Origin: Hellea sp964472905
GTDB taxonomy: Bacteria > Pseudomonadota > Alphaproteobacteria > Caulobacterales > Maricaulaceae
Assembly (NCBI GenBank): GCA_964472905.1
Contig: CAYYMI010000003.1
Span: forward strand, 1 to 64,000
DNA length: 64,000 nucleotides
Reading direction: 5' to 3'
Shown here: positions 44,009 through 52,920 of the stretch, piece after piece
Position numbering within the stretch: position 1 is the stretch's first letter
Layout of the letters: the number at the start of each line of letters is the position of its first letter
Translations under genes and position numbers: made by a program
Notes under the pieces: model-generated
Seen by the model: only the letters and a program-made list of their open reading frames with translations
Database searches by the model: none
What the model was told of the DNA's origin: nothing

Positions 44009-47000
44009 CTAGAAGGTGTAGCTAGCACCGAAAACGACGCGGCGATCTGTGATGCCTTGATAACATAGGAGTCCACCATCACTCAAACAGAAAACATCTG
44101 AGGAAGACTCGGTCAGATTAATCCCTTCGACTTGAAGCGACAGACCATCGATGACTTCATAGGCCAAGCTACCATTGAGCTGACCTCGAGACTCCTGCAC
44201 CCCTCTAAACCCGAATGGAGTAAAGACATTACCAGTACCTGGCAAATCATCCGTCGCGAAAGCATCACGCCATGTATAACGCAGTCTGGCTGATAGGCCG
44301 TATTTCTCATAATAGCCCGTCAAGTTGTAGGCATTATTGGATAGGTTTAATAATGTAGCCGCTTCACGCGTTGGATCCGCAAACCCTTGTGCGCCAAGGA
44401 TTGTAAGGTTCCGGTTCCCTGTCACATCAACAAAGCCAGTATTATTGTCTTCATTTTGGTACGTGTAGTTGGCAATAAAACCAAAACCAGATGCCCAGCC
44501 TAAGCCACCAAGTCTATCTTCCCAATCACCGAAGTTATATTGTAGCGAGACTTCCACACCTTCTTGAGTCGTAGAGTTATCTGAATTGAAAGTTGACTGA
44601 TTGCCAACACAAACGCCAACTTCACCGTTACCAAAAATACCAGCCTCGGTTCCTGGAGAGAAAATACCCCCTCCTTCACAATCAGGACCAATGACATCAC
44701 GAAGATTATTAGTCTCATCTGGCGCATCTACGATATCCCCAAATAGACCACTACGCTCTTTACGGAAGACACCGATGCTGAACACACCATCAGGCGCAAA
44801 ATACCAATCGATAGACGCGTCTAGGTTTTCCACCTCCTCTGGCTCCAAGAACGGGTTACCCCCAACCGAATTACCATTAACGCCTCCAAAATCTGGGAAT
44901 GTTCGAGAAGCCGACACGTCATCAAAATTAGGACGGCGAATATCTTCAGTATAAGACCCACGAAGGACAATATTATCAGTGACATCAAAAGCCACATTCA
45001 CACGTGGTAAGAAATGATCATAACTACTCTCAATCGTTGTCAAACTTGCGACACCATCGGTGAACTGGTTTGCTGTCGACGCAAGGTCAGTATCGATATA
45101 GCGCAGACCTGCATTACCCCGAACGCGTCCAAAGTCAAAATTCGCTTGTCCGTAAATCGCAGTGGTATCTTCTGTGATATCAAAGAAAGCACTATCACTC
45201 GAAATCAAATCTGTTCTGAAAATTGGATCAAGACCTTGGGCCAGTGCCGCAGCATTAATCGTGCTGACGGCATCTTGGGCATTGCGAGTTAAATTCGGAT
45301 CAACTTGCAATACTCCATCAACAGCCAAGCTACTTCCTGACCCATCAGCAAAGTTATCTGGGATCTCACTTAACAGTTGAGAAATTCCACCCGCATTCAA
45401 ACTTTCATTGAGCCTGCTACTCCCATTGCGTTGTGCATCCCGTTCATCTCTCAGACTCGACCGCTCCCCAAAACGAACGCCAAACTCAACGGAGTCAACG
45501 AAACTGGAAAAACCTGTCTCAGCGAAGTCATAACTTCCATCAAAACGGAAAGCCCGATCAACATTCTCAAATTCGTCAGCGCTGTAGGTAGGTGTCCCAT
45601 CAATTACGTAATTATTTGGATTCAATAGCTGTGCCTCTGTGGGCGCAAATGGATCATTAAAGTTAATATCAAAACCGAAATTATTATTAGATAAGTCAAA
45701 TATAATTGGGGTGCCATTTTCATCTCTGAAGTTATCACCGCTTGGCGCAATGAATGAATTTGGATTGATGAAGTTGAGATTGACAGATAAATTTGGATTC
45801 ACAGTAGATGAGCTTGATCTCGCGAATTCAGCACTCAGCGTTAAAGCCTCTGTTGCTTCCCATTCACCACCAAATCTCAAGGTCGTTGTATCTGTAAGAC
45901 GCGAACCGGCATCCGAACCTACCCGCAAGAATGGCGCGCCGCGGCCGTCATTAACTTGCGCATCCGCTTGAAGCGGCGTGAAGGTCCCGCCCCTTACAAC
46001 TAAGATGTCACCAAAGTTCTGGTCGCCGTTTAAGCCTGGAGCACTTCCTAAATCAAAAGTTTCAAAGTCTGTAAAATTGATGTTTCCACCCGGGATAACC
46101 GCTCTATCACCAGACCCGTTAAGGCGGCTTACATTTGACGCCTGCACGCGAGAGCCAGACAGAAGACGCTCCTGATCATTAAAGACCACATCCCCAAAGA
46201 GCCTTATACTATCGGTTGGTTTCGCCTCTACAGAGCCCGCAATATTAAGTGTTTCGAATTCCTGCGTTCTTTGAACCTGGTTTAGGAACTGAACACCAAG
46301 GAAGCCAGTTGCTCCCGCTGGACAAGCCGTAGACGGAACAGCGACTGTACAATCTGTGAAATTATCAAAGTCAGTACGCGGACGGAATGCAGTGTTTTCT
46401 GATTCAGTATAACTTCCGCTTACAACGAAGCCTATTTCTTGACCTTTAGCGTTTTCCCAGCTGTTACCGAGCGCAGCAGAAATTCTAGGTGAAATACCGT
46501 CTGTCAGGCTACTATCTTCACCCTGTACACGAATCGAAGCTAGAGGTTCGTTCAAGTCAAGCGGACGAATCGTTCTAAGGTTAATCGTACCCCCTACAGC
46601 ACCTTCAATATGCTGGGCCTCAGGTGCCTTGATGACTTCAAGTCCAGCAATAATAGCTGGATTAACATCAGTGAAATTAACTCCAGCACGCCCACTTCCT
46701 GAGCCGACAGTCGTCACACCGTTAAACTGAATAAGATTCTGACCGGTACCGCGAATTTGCACCCCTGTACCGACACCTTCTTCACGCGTAATTTGAATGC
46801 CTGTAATATTTTCGAGAACTTCCGCAAGGTTTTGATCAGGCAGCTTACCAATATCTTCCGCAATAATCACTTCTACAAGGCTGTCTGCTTCGCGCTTTTC
46901 GATAATCGCGTTTTCAAGTGACTGGCGAATACCTGTAACGATAACTTCGTCACCAGCGTCTTGGGCTACCGCTGTTTGGGCAAAAGCTAATGTTGAGAAG

Positions 47001-47083
47001 CCTGCACTTACAAGTAAAGCGCTCTTCAGCCATATTTTTGAACGACTCGTGTTTGAGCGTATGTGTTTACTGGTCTGAACCAT
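44009..47083 (-). CDS. TonB-dependent receptor for alginate oligosaccharides (carbohydrate type)
   Basis: The 1024-residue protein has a signal peptide (about 18-40, ending TAVAQ), a plug domain (about 48-165: EVIVTGIRQSLENAI, NITGIQITREEGVGTGVQIRG) and a long 22-strand barrel ending in VVFGASYTF with the terminal Phe. Length and the GIRQSL...EKR opening match the carbohydrate-type TonB receptors common in alphaproteobacteria. It imports oligosaccharides with energy from TonB-ExbBD, which are encoded elsewhere. It flanks the alginate operon and regulator, has an operator-like ATTGGT..ACCAAT 100 bp upstream and ends in a strong terminator, so it is a separately transcribed part of the same system. 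Confidence 0.9.
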   Translation of the reverse strand: MVQTSKHIRSNTSRSKIWLKSALLVSAGFSTLAFAQTAVAQDAGDEVIVTGIRQSLENAIIEKREADSLVEVIIAEDIGKLPDQNLAEVLENITGIQITREEGVGTGVQIRGTGQNLIQFNGVTTVGSGSGRAGVNFTDVNPAIIAGLEVIKAPEAQHIEGAVGGTINLRTIRPLDLNEPLASIRVQGEDSSLTDGISPRISAALGNSWENAKGQEIGFVVSGSYTESENTAFRPRTDFDNFTDCTVAVPSTACPAGATGFLGVQFLNQVQRTQEFETLNIAGSVEAKPTDSIRLFGDVVFNDQERLLSGSRVQASNVSRLNGSGDRAVIPGGNINFTDFETFDLGSAPGLNGDQNFGDILVVRGGTFTPLQADAQVNDGRGAPFLRVGSDAGSRLTDTTTLRFGGEWEATEALTLSAEFARSSSSTVNPNLSVNLNFINPNSFIAPSGDNFRDENGTPIIFDLSNNNFGFDINFNDPFAPTEAQLLNPNNYVIDGTPTYSADEFENVDRAFRFDGSYDFAETGFSSFVDSVEFGVRFGERSSLRDERDAQRNGSSRLNESLNAGGISQLLSEIPDNFADGSGSSLAVDGVLQVDPNLTRNAQDAVSTINAAALAQGLDPIFRTDLISSDSAFFDITEDTTAIYGQANFDFGRVRGNAGLRYIDTDLASTANQFTDGVASLTTIESSYDHFLPRVNVAFDVTDNIVLRGSYTEDIRRPNFDDVSASRTFPDFGGVNGNSVGGNPFLEPEEVENLDASIDWYFAPDGVFSIGVFRKERSGLFGDIVDAPDETNNLRDVIGPDCEGGGIFSPGTEAGIFGNGEVGVCVGNQSTFNSDNSTTQEGVEVSLQYNFGDWEDRLGGLGWASGFGFIANYTYQNEDNNTGFVDVTGNRNLTILGAQGFADPTREAATLLNLSNNAYNLTGYYEKYGLSARLRYTWRDAFATDDLPGTGNVFTPFGFRGVQESRGQLNGSLAYEVIDGLSLQVEGINLTESSSDVFCLSDGGLLCYQGITDRRVVFGASYTF

Positions 47084-47182
47084 GTCGGTATTTCCCCTTG
47101 GTTAAAAAAATTATTATACTTACCTATTTAAGAACCAATAAATGAACTAATGTCAACCCAATAAAGGTACCAGTTAGGCTAT

Positions 47183-47197
47183 ATTGGTATGACCAAT
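47183..47197. promoter_or_regulatory. GntR-type operator upstream of the alginate TonB receptor
   Basis: ATTGGT-ATG-ACCAAT is a 15-bp inverted repeat with perfect 6-bp arms, 100 bp upstream of the receptor start. It is the best copy of the TTGGTAT-type motif in the window and resembles the UxuR/ExuR operator. Confidence 0.65.
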
Positions 47198-47297
47198 GCG
47201 GTTTTTCGTGACTGTGTTGTTAATTAGCAACACTTTTCCATGCCTAGAGTCGTCATGCATAAGCTATAAAATGTCCGATAAGTCTTCAGAATTTCAA

Positions 47298-47360
47298 TGG
47301 TACGGGTGGTCGGAATCGAACCGACACTCCAAACGAACGGAATCCGACTCTACCATTGGC
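47298..47360 (-). pseudogene. tRNA 3'-end-like remnant
   Basis: On the minus strand the sequence ends in CACCCGT-A-CCA and is preceded by a perfect T-arm: stem GTCGG, loop TTCGATT, stem CCGAC (47309-47325 on the plus strand). A D-arm-like CAATGGTAGAG occurs at the expected distance. The partner ACGGGTG for the acceptor and a sound anticodon stem are missing, so this is not a working tRNA. It looks like the 3' part of a tRNA gene left after recombination. The tRNA type cannot be assigned. Confidence 0.55.
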
Positions 47361-47605
47361 GCAATGAACGCCAGAAAGAAATCGATATTCTCGCCGAAAG
47401 TGCCACGCGATTAGTCGGCGTAGAAATCAAAGCCGCTAGCACGGTGAATGATGAAAGTTTGAAGTCGTTAAGGGACTTCGCAAAAACTGGCCCCGGTAAA
47501 TCAAAACAGTTCACAGGAATTGTATTTTACCTCGGCGAACATAAGCTCACATTCGGTGAAGGAATTTTTGCGCTGCCCGTCAGCAGTTTGTGGTCGAAAA
47601 ACTAA
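47345..47605 (+). pseudogene. C-terminal remnant of a DUF4143-type ATPase
   Basis: From codon 47348 the frame reads LYHWRNERQKEIDILAE, then VGVEIKAASTVNDESLKSLRDFA and a final region with IVFYLGEHKLTFGEG.IFALPVSSLW. This is the nuclease-like C-terminus of AAA ATPases with a DUF4143 domain (the WR...EIDxxxE...EIKAS pattern). The ATPase part and any proper start are missing: upstream the frame runs into the tRNA-like sequence. It is about 85 residues of a protein that is normally around 400. It is a truncated fragment joined to a tRNA remnant, a likely deletion scar. Confidence 0.65.
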
Positions 47606-48012
47606 CTCCAGAAATCACAACTTCAAAATAGGCTTTAATTCCTAAAAATGGCTCTTTTGGGTCGTGGCTCGGCATTTTTCTCAGGTGGCATAGGGGATTT
47701 CGCCGAATCCGTGTCCCACCAAGTATAGTTGGTGGGCCGCAAAAAACGATGTGCAGACAATAGGTTAGCCGATTTTGGCCCATGCCCTTTATCTTGTCCT
47801 ACAAAAATCACCCCAAAATCGCCTATTTTCCCGATTTCACCAATGTCATGATTTCCGTATTTTTAGAGAATTTTCGTTATTTTTTATACAAAAAATCAAT
47901 GCTAAAATTTTCGCCAAAGCGATTAAATGGGGAATAAAATACGCTTAGCTACGGCAGAAAAATCACTGACTGATGGCATTGTGGAAGCGAATTGTTTCAC
48001 AAGAATTTCATT
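47606..48012. other. Non-coding stretch between gene remnants
   Basis: About 400 bp without any open frame I can support. It contains AT-rich runs (47870-47940) and no recognisable hairpin terminator, repeat or RNA gene. It is probably decayed DNA of the same lost element. Confidence 0.5.
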
Positions 48013-48381
48013 TTAAAGATGCCCATCATACTTCCTAGTAGCCTTGTTTTCAATCGCCCAAGCCATCTCTTCAAAGTCTGAAATTTGGCCTGCGGCGATA
48101 GCATTTATCTGATCAGTTGCTTCAGAATAACCAATATTTTTTACTGTAAAAGCATAATCCTCATCGGATACATCGTAACCTTTGTGCTAAAAAATATGAG
48201 AGAAAGCAGTAATCATAGCACTCCCGGCCCAAGGAAAAATCACTACGCCATCACCCATATCTGTCAAAAATTTTTCATTCAAACTATAGCTTAAAAAATT
48301 CTTTTTTGCATAATCCAACAAGCTCTCCGCCTGCTTATCTAAGTATCGAAACGATGTTAAAGAACCAAATATGTCTCGCAT
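48013..48381 (-). pseudogene. Helicase-like C-terminal remnant with an in-frame stop
   Basis: From ATG 48381 the frame gives MRDIFGSLTSFRYLDKQA..., a GDGVVIFPWAGSAMITA segment and a TAG at about 48190. The same frame then continues in coding-like fashion (KGYDVSDEDYAFTVKNIGYS, ending ATRKYDGHL) to TAA at 48013. The FPWAG segment recalls C-terminal parts of DEAD/DEAH helicases of the Lhr-like kind, but this is a weak resemblance. An in-frame stop just upstream of the ATG means the N-terminal part is gone. It is best read as a decayed gene fragment. Confidence 0.5.
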
Positions 48382-48460
48382 TTTTTATCAATAATTTGGT
48401 GTCGAGAAGGTACAATCCGTTTATGCTAATCTTTCTAATGAATAAAACACATCTAAATGT

Positions 48461-49753
48461 TTAGATTAGTTTATCAAAGCAGCTTTCTAATATTGAAAGA
48501 CCTTCGTCAATCAAGTCATCAGAAATTGTAAGCGGCGGCAAAAATCTAAATACATTACCGCGAATACCACATTTCAAAACAATTAATCCTTGCGCATAAG
48601 CCTCAGGAATAAGCTTGGCTAAAAGCTCTGAATTGGGCTGATCTGCATCCCCATCTTTTACGAGTTCCATCGCCATCATAGCGCCGCGCTCTGTCCGAAT
48701 ATCACCGATAATCTTGGGATATTTTTTCTGTAATCGACGCAAGCCTATATCAAACTTTTTACCAATTTGATTGGCCCGCTCGACAAGCTTTTCTTCCTGA
48801 ATGGTATCAATAACAGCTAATGCCGCCGCGCAAGCTACGGGGGATCCTGCATAAGTCCCCCCCAAACCACCCGGCGATGGGGCGTCCATGATGTCAGCTT
48901 TTCCAACCACGCCAGCCAGCGGGTATCCGCCCGCCATACCTTTCGCGACGGTTATAAGATCAGGTTCAACGCACGAATATTCCATACAGAAGAACTTCCC
49001 CGTTCGCGCAAATCCTGTCTGGATTTCATCAGCAATCATGACGATACCATGCGCGTCGCAGAAGCTACGAATGGATTTTAAAAACGCATTTGATGCGGGG
49101 TAAAATCCGCCTTCACCCTGAATAGGCTCAATAATAATTGCAGCAACGTCTTTGGCTTCAACGTCAGTGGTTATGAGCATGTCCAAAGCTGTCAAAGATT
49201 GAGCCTCCGTTACCCCGTGATACGGAATTGGAAATGGTGCGCGGTATATCTCGCCCGGGAAAGGGCCAAAGCCAAGTTTATAAGGTGCAACCTTTCCTGT
49301 AAGACCCAAGGTGAAATTGGTTCTGCCATGATATCCACCGTCAAACGCTATCACAGCGCGGCGTCCCGTATGGGCGCGCGCAATTTTAACTGCGTTTTCC
49401 ACAGCTTCCGCTCCGGTTGTGACAAACATTGATTTTTTAGGGCTGGGGCCAGGGGCAAGCTCATTAAGCGCTTCTGCAAGCCGCACCGCGCTATCATAAG
49501 GCGTCACCATCACACAAGTATGGCTAAAGCGATCTATTTGATCATGAACAGCTTGTGTAACTTTGGGGTGGGTGTGGCCCGTATTACACACGGCAATCCC
49601 AGCGCCAAAGTCAATATAGCGTTTTCCTTCGACATCCCAAACTTCGGAGTTAAGCGCTCTTTCGACAAAGAGTGAGGCCAAATTGCCTTCACCACGTGCC
49701 ATGGATGCATTCTTGCGTGATTGCCAAGCAGCATTTGTATTAGATTTCGTCAT
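48461..49753 (-). CDS. gabT: 4-aminobutyrate--2-oxoglutarate transaminase
   Basis: The 430-residue class III aminotransferase has VTTGAEAVENAVKIARAHTGR, the FDGGYHGRTN substrate segment, IADEIQTGFARTG with the PLP-binding Asp, and the Schiff-base lysine in LITVAKGMAGGYP. GabT moves the amino group of GABA to 2-oxoglutarate, giving succinate semialdehyde. It overlaps gabD by four bases and ends a six-gene operon beginning with puuB, so it handles GABA released by the gamma-glutamyl putrescine route. Length and motifs are standard. Confidence 0.95.
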   Translation of the reverse strand: MTKSNTNAAWQSRKNASMARGEGNLASLFVERALNSEVWDVEGKRYIDFGAGIAVCNTGHTHPKVTQAVHDQIDRFSHTCVMVTPYDSAVRLAEALNELAPGPSPKKSMFVTTGAEAVENAVKIARAHTGRRAVIAFDGGYHGRTNFTLGLTGKVAPYKLGFGPFPGEIYRAPFPIPYHGVTEAQSLTALDMLITTDVEAKDVAAIIIEPIQGEGGFYPASNAFLKSIRSFCDAHGIVMIADEIQTGFARTGKFFCMEYSCVEPDLITVAKGMAGGYPLAGVVGKADIMDAPSPGGLGGTYAGSPVACAAALAVIDTIQEEKLVERANQIGKKFDIGLRRLQKKYPKIIGDIRTERGAMMAMELVKDGDADQPNSELLAKLIPEAYAQGLIVLKCGIRGNVFRFLPPLTISDDLIDEGLSILESCFDKLI

Positions 49754-51219
49754 TTGTCTATTCCTCCAAATGTAAGAGACTTTATTTCCAGATAATCATC
49801 CAGACCATATTTCGAGCCTTCGCGGCCTTGACCAGATTCTTTCACGCCGCCAAAGGGCGCCATTTCATTGGAAATCGCCCCGGTATTGATACCGACCATG
49901 CCATATTCCAGCTTTTCTCCGACCCGCCATATACGCCCGACATCGCGTGAATAAAAATAAGCAGCCAAACCAAAAGGTGTGTCATTGGCCAGCTTGATAA
50001 CCTCGTCTTCAGTTTCAAATTTAAAGACAGGGGCTACTGGCCCAAATATTTCGTCTGTAAAGACCCGCATCTCCTTTGTAACATCCGACAAAATCGTCGG
50101 CGTCACAAAATTACTCTCCGTGTCATCCTGTGAGCTCTCTTGGCTCCTAACGGTTGCGCCTTTGTCAATAGCATCCGCAATAATCGCGCGAACATCCCGA
50201 GCAGCGCGGGCATTGACTAAAGGTCCAATTGTGACGCCGTCTTCGCGACCATCGCCCATTTTAAGACCCTTGGTCGCCGTCTCAAAACGCTCCATGAAAG
50301 CATCGTAAATACCGGATTGTACAAATATACGGTTAGCACAGACACAGGTCTGGCCCGCATTACGGAACTTGCAGGCCATAACGCCTGTGACGGCTTCTTC
50401 AATATCAGCATCGTCAAAAACAATGTAAGGCGCATTACCGCCAAGTTCCATCGACGTCCGTTTCATAGTGGCCGAACAGTCCGCCGTCAGTTTTTTACCC
50501 ACCTGAGTTGATCCTGTGAAGGAGAGCTTTCTCACAATTGGATTAGAGGTGATTTCAGCGCCGATTTCAGCCGTGATGCCGCAGAGTATATTGATGACGC
50601 CTTTGGGAATACCCGCCCGAATGGCCAGCTCCCCCAGAGCCAGTGCAGATAAGGGCGTCTCATTGGCGGGCTTACAAACAACCGTATTCCCGGCCGCAAG
50701 AGCCGGAGCAATTTTGCGCGCGAGCATAGCATTAGGAAAATTCCACGGCGTGATACAGGCGACGACACCTATGGCCTGCTTGATAACAACAACGCGCTTA
50801 TCCTGAGAAGGCGATGGTATAGTATCGCCATAGATACGTTTGGCTTCTTCCGCGAACCATTTCACATAATTAGCGCCATAAGCAATCTCACCGCGAGATT
50901 CGGTTAAAGGTTTTCCCATTTCCGTTGTCAAAATCAGGGCGAGATCGTCAATATTATCGATGATGTGATCATGCCATTTCATTAAAAGGGCAGAGCGCTC
51001 TTTAGCCCCGACATGCTGCCAAGTTTCAAAAGCGGTTTGAGCCGCAGCAATAGCTTCTGTGGTTTCAGCCTGTCCACATCTTGCCACTTTAATAATGACT
51101 TCCCCTGTCGCAGGATTTAAAATTTCAAAGCTGTCGCCAGAATGGCTATTTTGCCATGCCCCATTAATATAAGCTTTATCACAGAGAAGTTTTGGATCTT
51201 TTAGGTCTAATTTAGTCAT
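49750..51219 (-). CDS. gabD: Succinate-semialdehyde dehydrogenase, NAD(P)-dependent
   Basis: The protein has 489 residues from ATG 51219; the frame extends upstream only through a Lys/Ile-rich tract that is the cupin 3' end read out of phase. It has the ALDH motifs ITPWNFPNAMLARKIAPAL, FTGSTQVGKKL, the general-base Glu in MELGGNAPYIVF and the catalytic Cys in NAGQTCVCANRIF. It oxidises succinate semialdehyde to succinate. No separate PuuC is seen here, so it may also oxidise gamma-glutamyl-aminobutyraldehyde. It overlaps gabT and the cupin gene, which indicates translational coupling. Confidence 0.94.
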   Translation of the reverse strand: MTKLDLKDPKLLCDKAYINGAWQNSHSGDSFEILNPATGEVIIKVARCGQAETTEAIAAAQTAFETWQHVGAKERSALLMKWHDHIIDNIDDLALILTTEMGKPLTESRGEIAYGANYVKWFAEEAKRIYGDTIPSPSQDKRVVVIKQAIGVVACITPWNFPNAMLARKIAPALAAGNTVVCKPANETPLSALALGELAIRAGIPKGVINILCGITAEIGAEITSNPIVRKLSFTGSTQVGKKLTADCSATMKRTSMELGGNAPYIVFDDADIEEAVTGVMACKFRNAGQTCVCANRIFVQSGIYDAFMERFETATKGLKMGDGREDGVTIGPLVNARAARDVRAIIADAIDKGATVRSQESSQDDTESNFVTPTILSDVTKEMRVFTDEIFGPVAPVFKFETEDEVIKLANDTPFGLAAYFYSRDVGRIWRVGEKLEYGMVGINTGAISNEMAPFGGVKESGQGREGSKYGLDDYLEIKSLTFGGIDK

Positions 51220-51589
51220 GGTCTTTATCTTTATTTTCGTTTTTATCTTTATTTTCAAAAATGGCATAGATCTTCACAACTTTCGTTATGGATTTCCAAA
51301 TGCCGTGAAATCCTGCAGGGATGACAAAAGCCTCTCCCTTGTTAAGAGCAAATGTTTGCCCATCTGCGCCTGTTAACTCAACTTCCCCTTCAACAATCAC
51401 GCATAATTCATTTTCAGTATAAGACACATTAATCTCACACGGATCGCTCATCCAATGCCCGACATGGAATTGATCGCTAGGATCAGAAAAAGCATTCCAC
51501 AGAGAGGTTTCCCCGCTACCGGAAATAAGTTTCTTGGGTGCAATTTTATCGCGATCTGGCGAATGTTTTTTATCGACTTTGATGATCAT
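51212..51589 (-). CDS. Cupin-domain protein of the putrescine/GABA operon
   Basis: The 125-residue single-domain cupin has CEINVSYTENELCVIVEGEV and LNKGEAFVIPAGFHGIWK, similar to the DUF861/EutQ-like cupins with a conserved Glu but few metal histidines. Its function is unknown; small cupins of this kind often accompany gamma-glutamyl putrescine genes. It ends in a Lys/Asn/Asp/Glu-rich tail (KDKNENKDKDHD) created by an 18-bp duplication. It starts 2 bp after the upstream aminotransferase and overlaps gabD by eight bases, so it is part of the operon. Confidence 0.8.
   Translation of the reverse strand: MIIKVDKKHSPDRDKIAPKKLISGSGETSLWNAFSDPSDQFHVGHWMSDPCEINVSYTENELCVIVEGEVELTGADGQTFALNKGEAFVIPAGFHGIWKSITKVVKIYAIFENKDKNENKDKDHD
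51224..51259. repeat. 18-bp in-frame tandem duplication at the cupin-gabD junction
   Basis: TTTATCTTTATTTTCGTT at 51224-51241 is followed by TTTATCTTTATTTTCAAA at 51242-51259, identical at 15 of 18 positions. On the minus strand it encodes two copies of ENKDKN/D at the cupin C-terminus and lies just before the gabD ATG. It looks like a slipped-strand duplication. Confidence 0.8.
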
Positions 51590-51591
51590 GA

Positions 51592-52920
51592 TTATTCAAC
51601 TGTATCAATCGCGCGAATAATACCTTTAACGGCGGCTTCAAGCTCATCAGGGTTAGAATTTAAAAATGGTGAGAATTGCAATATGTCACCCCCATTTCGA
51701 ACTAAGACATTTTCATCCCAGAAACATTTTTTATGAACCTCAAAACCGCGCTCACCGGGACTGCCGTCGCGGGCATGAAGCTCAATCGCGCCCATCATAC
51801 CGTAATTGCGAACATCTTTGACCTTTTCGTGGCCGGCTACGCTATGGAGCATGTCTTCAAATTGCGGCGCTAGGGCCCGCGATTGTTCAAAAATGCCTTC
51901 ACTCTCATAAATCTCAAGTGAGGCCATAGCGGCCGCAACGGCGACAGGATGACCCGAATAGGTATAGCCGTGAAAAAACTCTATGGAGGTTTTGGACGCG
52001 CTCATGAAAGTATTATAAATCTCTTCCCGAACCAAAACAGCGCCCATAGGAATGACCCCATTCGTCAGGCCTTTCGCCGTTGTGATAATATCAGGGATGA
52101 CGCCAAAATGTTCAGAGGCGAAAGCCGATCCGACACGGCCGAACGCGGTTATAACTTCATCAAAAATCAATAAAATACCATGCGCTGTACAAATTTCACG
52201 CAGCTTTTTGAGATACCCAACTGGCGGCGGAAGAATGCCTGTTGAGCCTCCAACTGGCTCGACGATAACCGCCGCAATATTTTCTCCGCCATGCAGCGCA
52301 CACAAACGCTCTAAATCCTCCGCCAAATGCGCGCCCCATTTGGGCAGACCCCGGCTAAAGGCATTTTCCGATAAGTTAAAGGTATGACGAATGTGATCCA
52401 CGCCGGGTATAAGACAAGCGCTAAACATATTTCGGTTCAAGCCCATACCGCCTACGGATAAACCGCCAAAGTTGACGCCGTGATATCCTCGCTCACGGCC
52501 TATCAGGCGCGTGCGCTGAGCCTGCCCATTAAAACGGTGATAGGCCAGCGCAATTTTTAAAGCCGTATCCGCTGACTCAGATCCGGAATTAGTAAAAAAA
52601 GCATGCTTAAAAGGCTCAGGCGCCATAGCACATAATTTTTCTGCCATTGCGAAAGTTTTGGGTGAGCCGATTTGAAAGGTAATCCCGTAATCCATTTCAG
52701 CGACTTGCTTTTGTACGGCTTCGACGATTTTCGGATGACAATGGCCTACATTGGTTGTCCATAAACCTGAAAAAATATCATAGATTTGCCGCCCATCCTC
52801 AGACGTATAATAATGCCCTTGCGCCGATTTAATCATTCTGGGCTCGCGTCTAAAATCTTTACTCGCAGAAAATGGCATCCAAAAGGATTTTAAACGTTCA
52901 TTCGATAATTGAACGGTCAT
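51592..52920 (-). CDS. Class III aminotransferase, omega-amino acid:pyruvate type
   Basis: The 442-residue protein resembles omega-amino acid--pyruvate transaminases in FWMPFSASKDFRREPRMI, DIFSGLWTTNVGH, RLIGRERGYHGVNFGG, IFDEVITAFGRVGSAF and the PLP lysine in TTAKGLTNGVIPMGA. Such enzymes use beta-alanine, putrescine or related terminal amines with pyruvate. In the operon with puuB, gabD and gabT it may deaminate putrescine directly or act on beta-alanine from spermidine or diaminopropane. It overlaps the membrane protein gene by four bases. The family is clear, the substrate open. Confidence 0.9.
   Translation of the reverse strand: MTVQLSNERLKSFWMPFSASKDFRREPRMIKSAQGHYYTSEDGRQIYDIFSGLWTTNVGHCHPKIVEAVQKQVAEMDYGITFQIGSPKTFAMAEKLCAMAPEPFKHAFFTNSGSESADTALKIALAYHRFNGQAQRTRLIGRERGYHGVNFGGLSVGGMGLNRNMFSACLIPGVDHIRHTFNLSENAFSRGLPKWGAHLAEDLERLCALHGGENIAAVIVEPVGGSTGILPPPVGYLKKLREICTAHGILLIFDEVITAFGRVGSAFASEHFGVIPDIITTAKGLTNGVIPMGAVLVREEIYNTFMSASKTSIEFFHGYTYSGHPVAVAAAMASLEIYESEGIFEQSRALAPQFEDMLHSVAGHEKVKDVRNYGMMGAIELHARDGSPGERGFEVHKKCFWDENVLVRNGGDILQFSPFLNSNPDELEAAVKGIIRAIDTVE

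Noticed and set aside
44009..47083. Recent transfer of the alginate locus
   Set aside because: No integrase, insertion sequence or flanking repeats border the locus, and the base composition resembles its neighbours by eye; the scar at 47298 lies outside the operon.
47297..47350. Peptide reading MVRVVGIEPTLQTNG from the tRNA-like sequence
   Set aside because: This kind of peptide is a well-known artefact of translating the complement of tRNA 3' ends; only the part after 47348 looks protein-coding.
47296..47372. A complete functional tRNA gene
   Set aside because: The T-arm and CCA end are perfect, but the 5' acceptor strand and anticodon stem do not pair, so a working tRNA is not supported.
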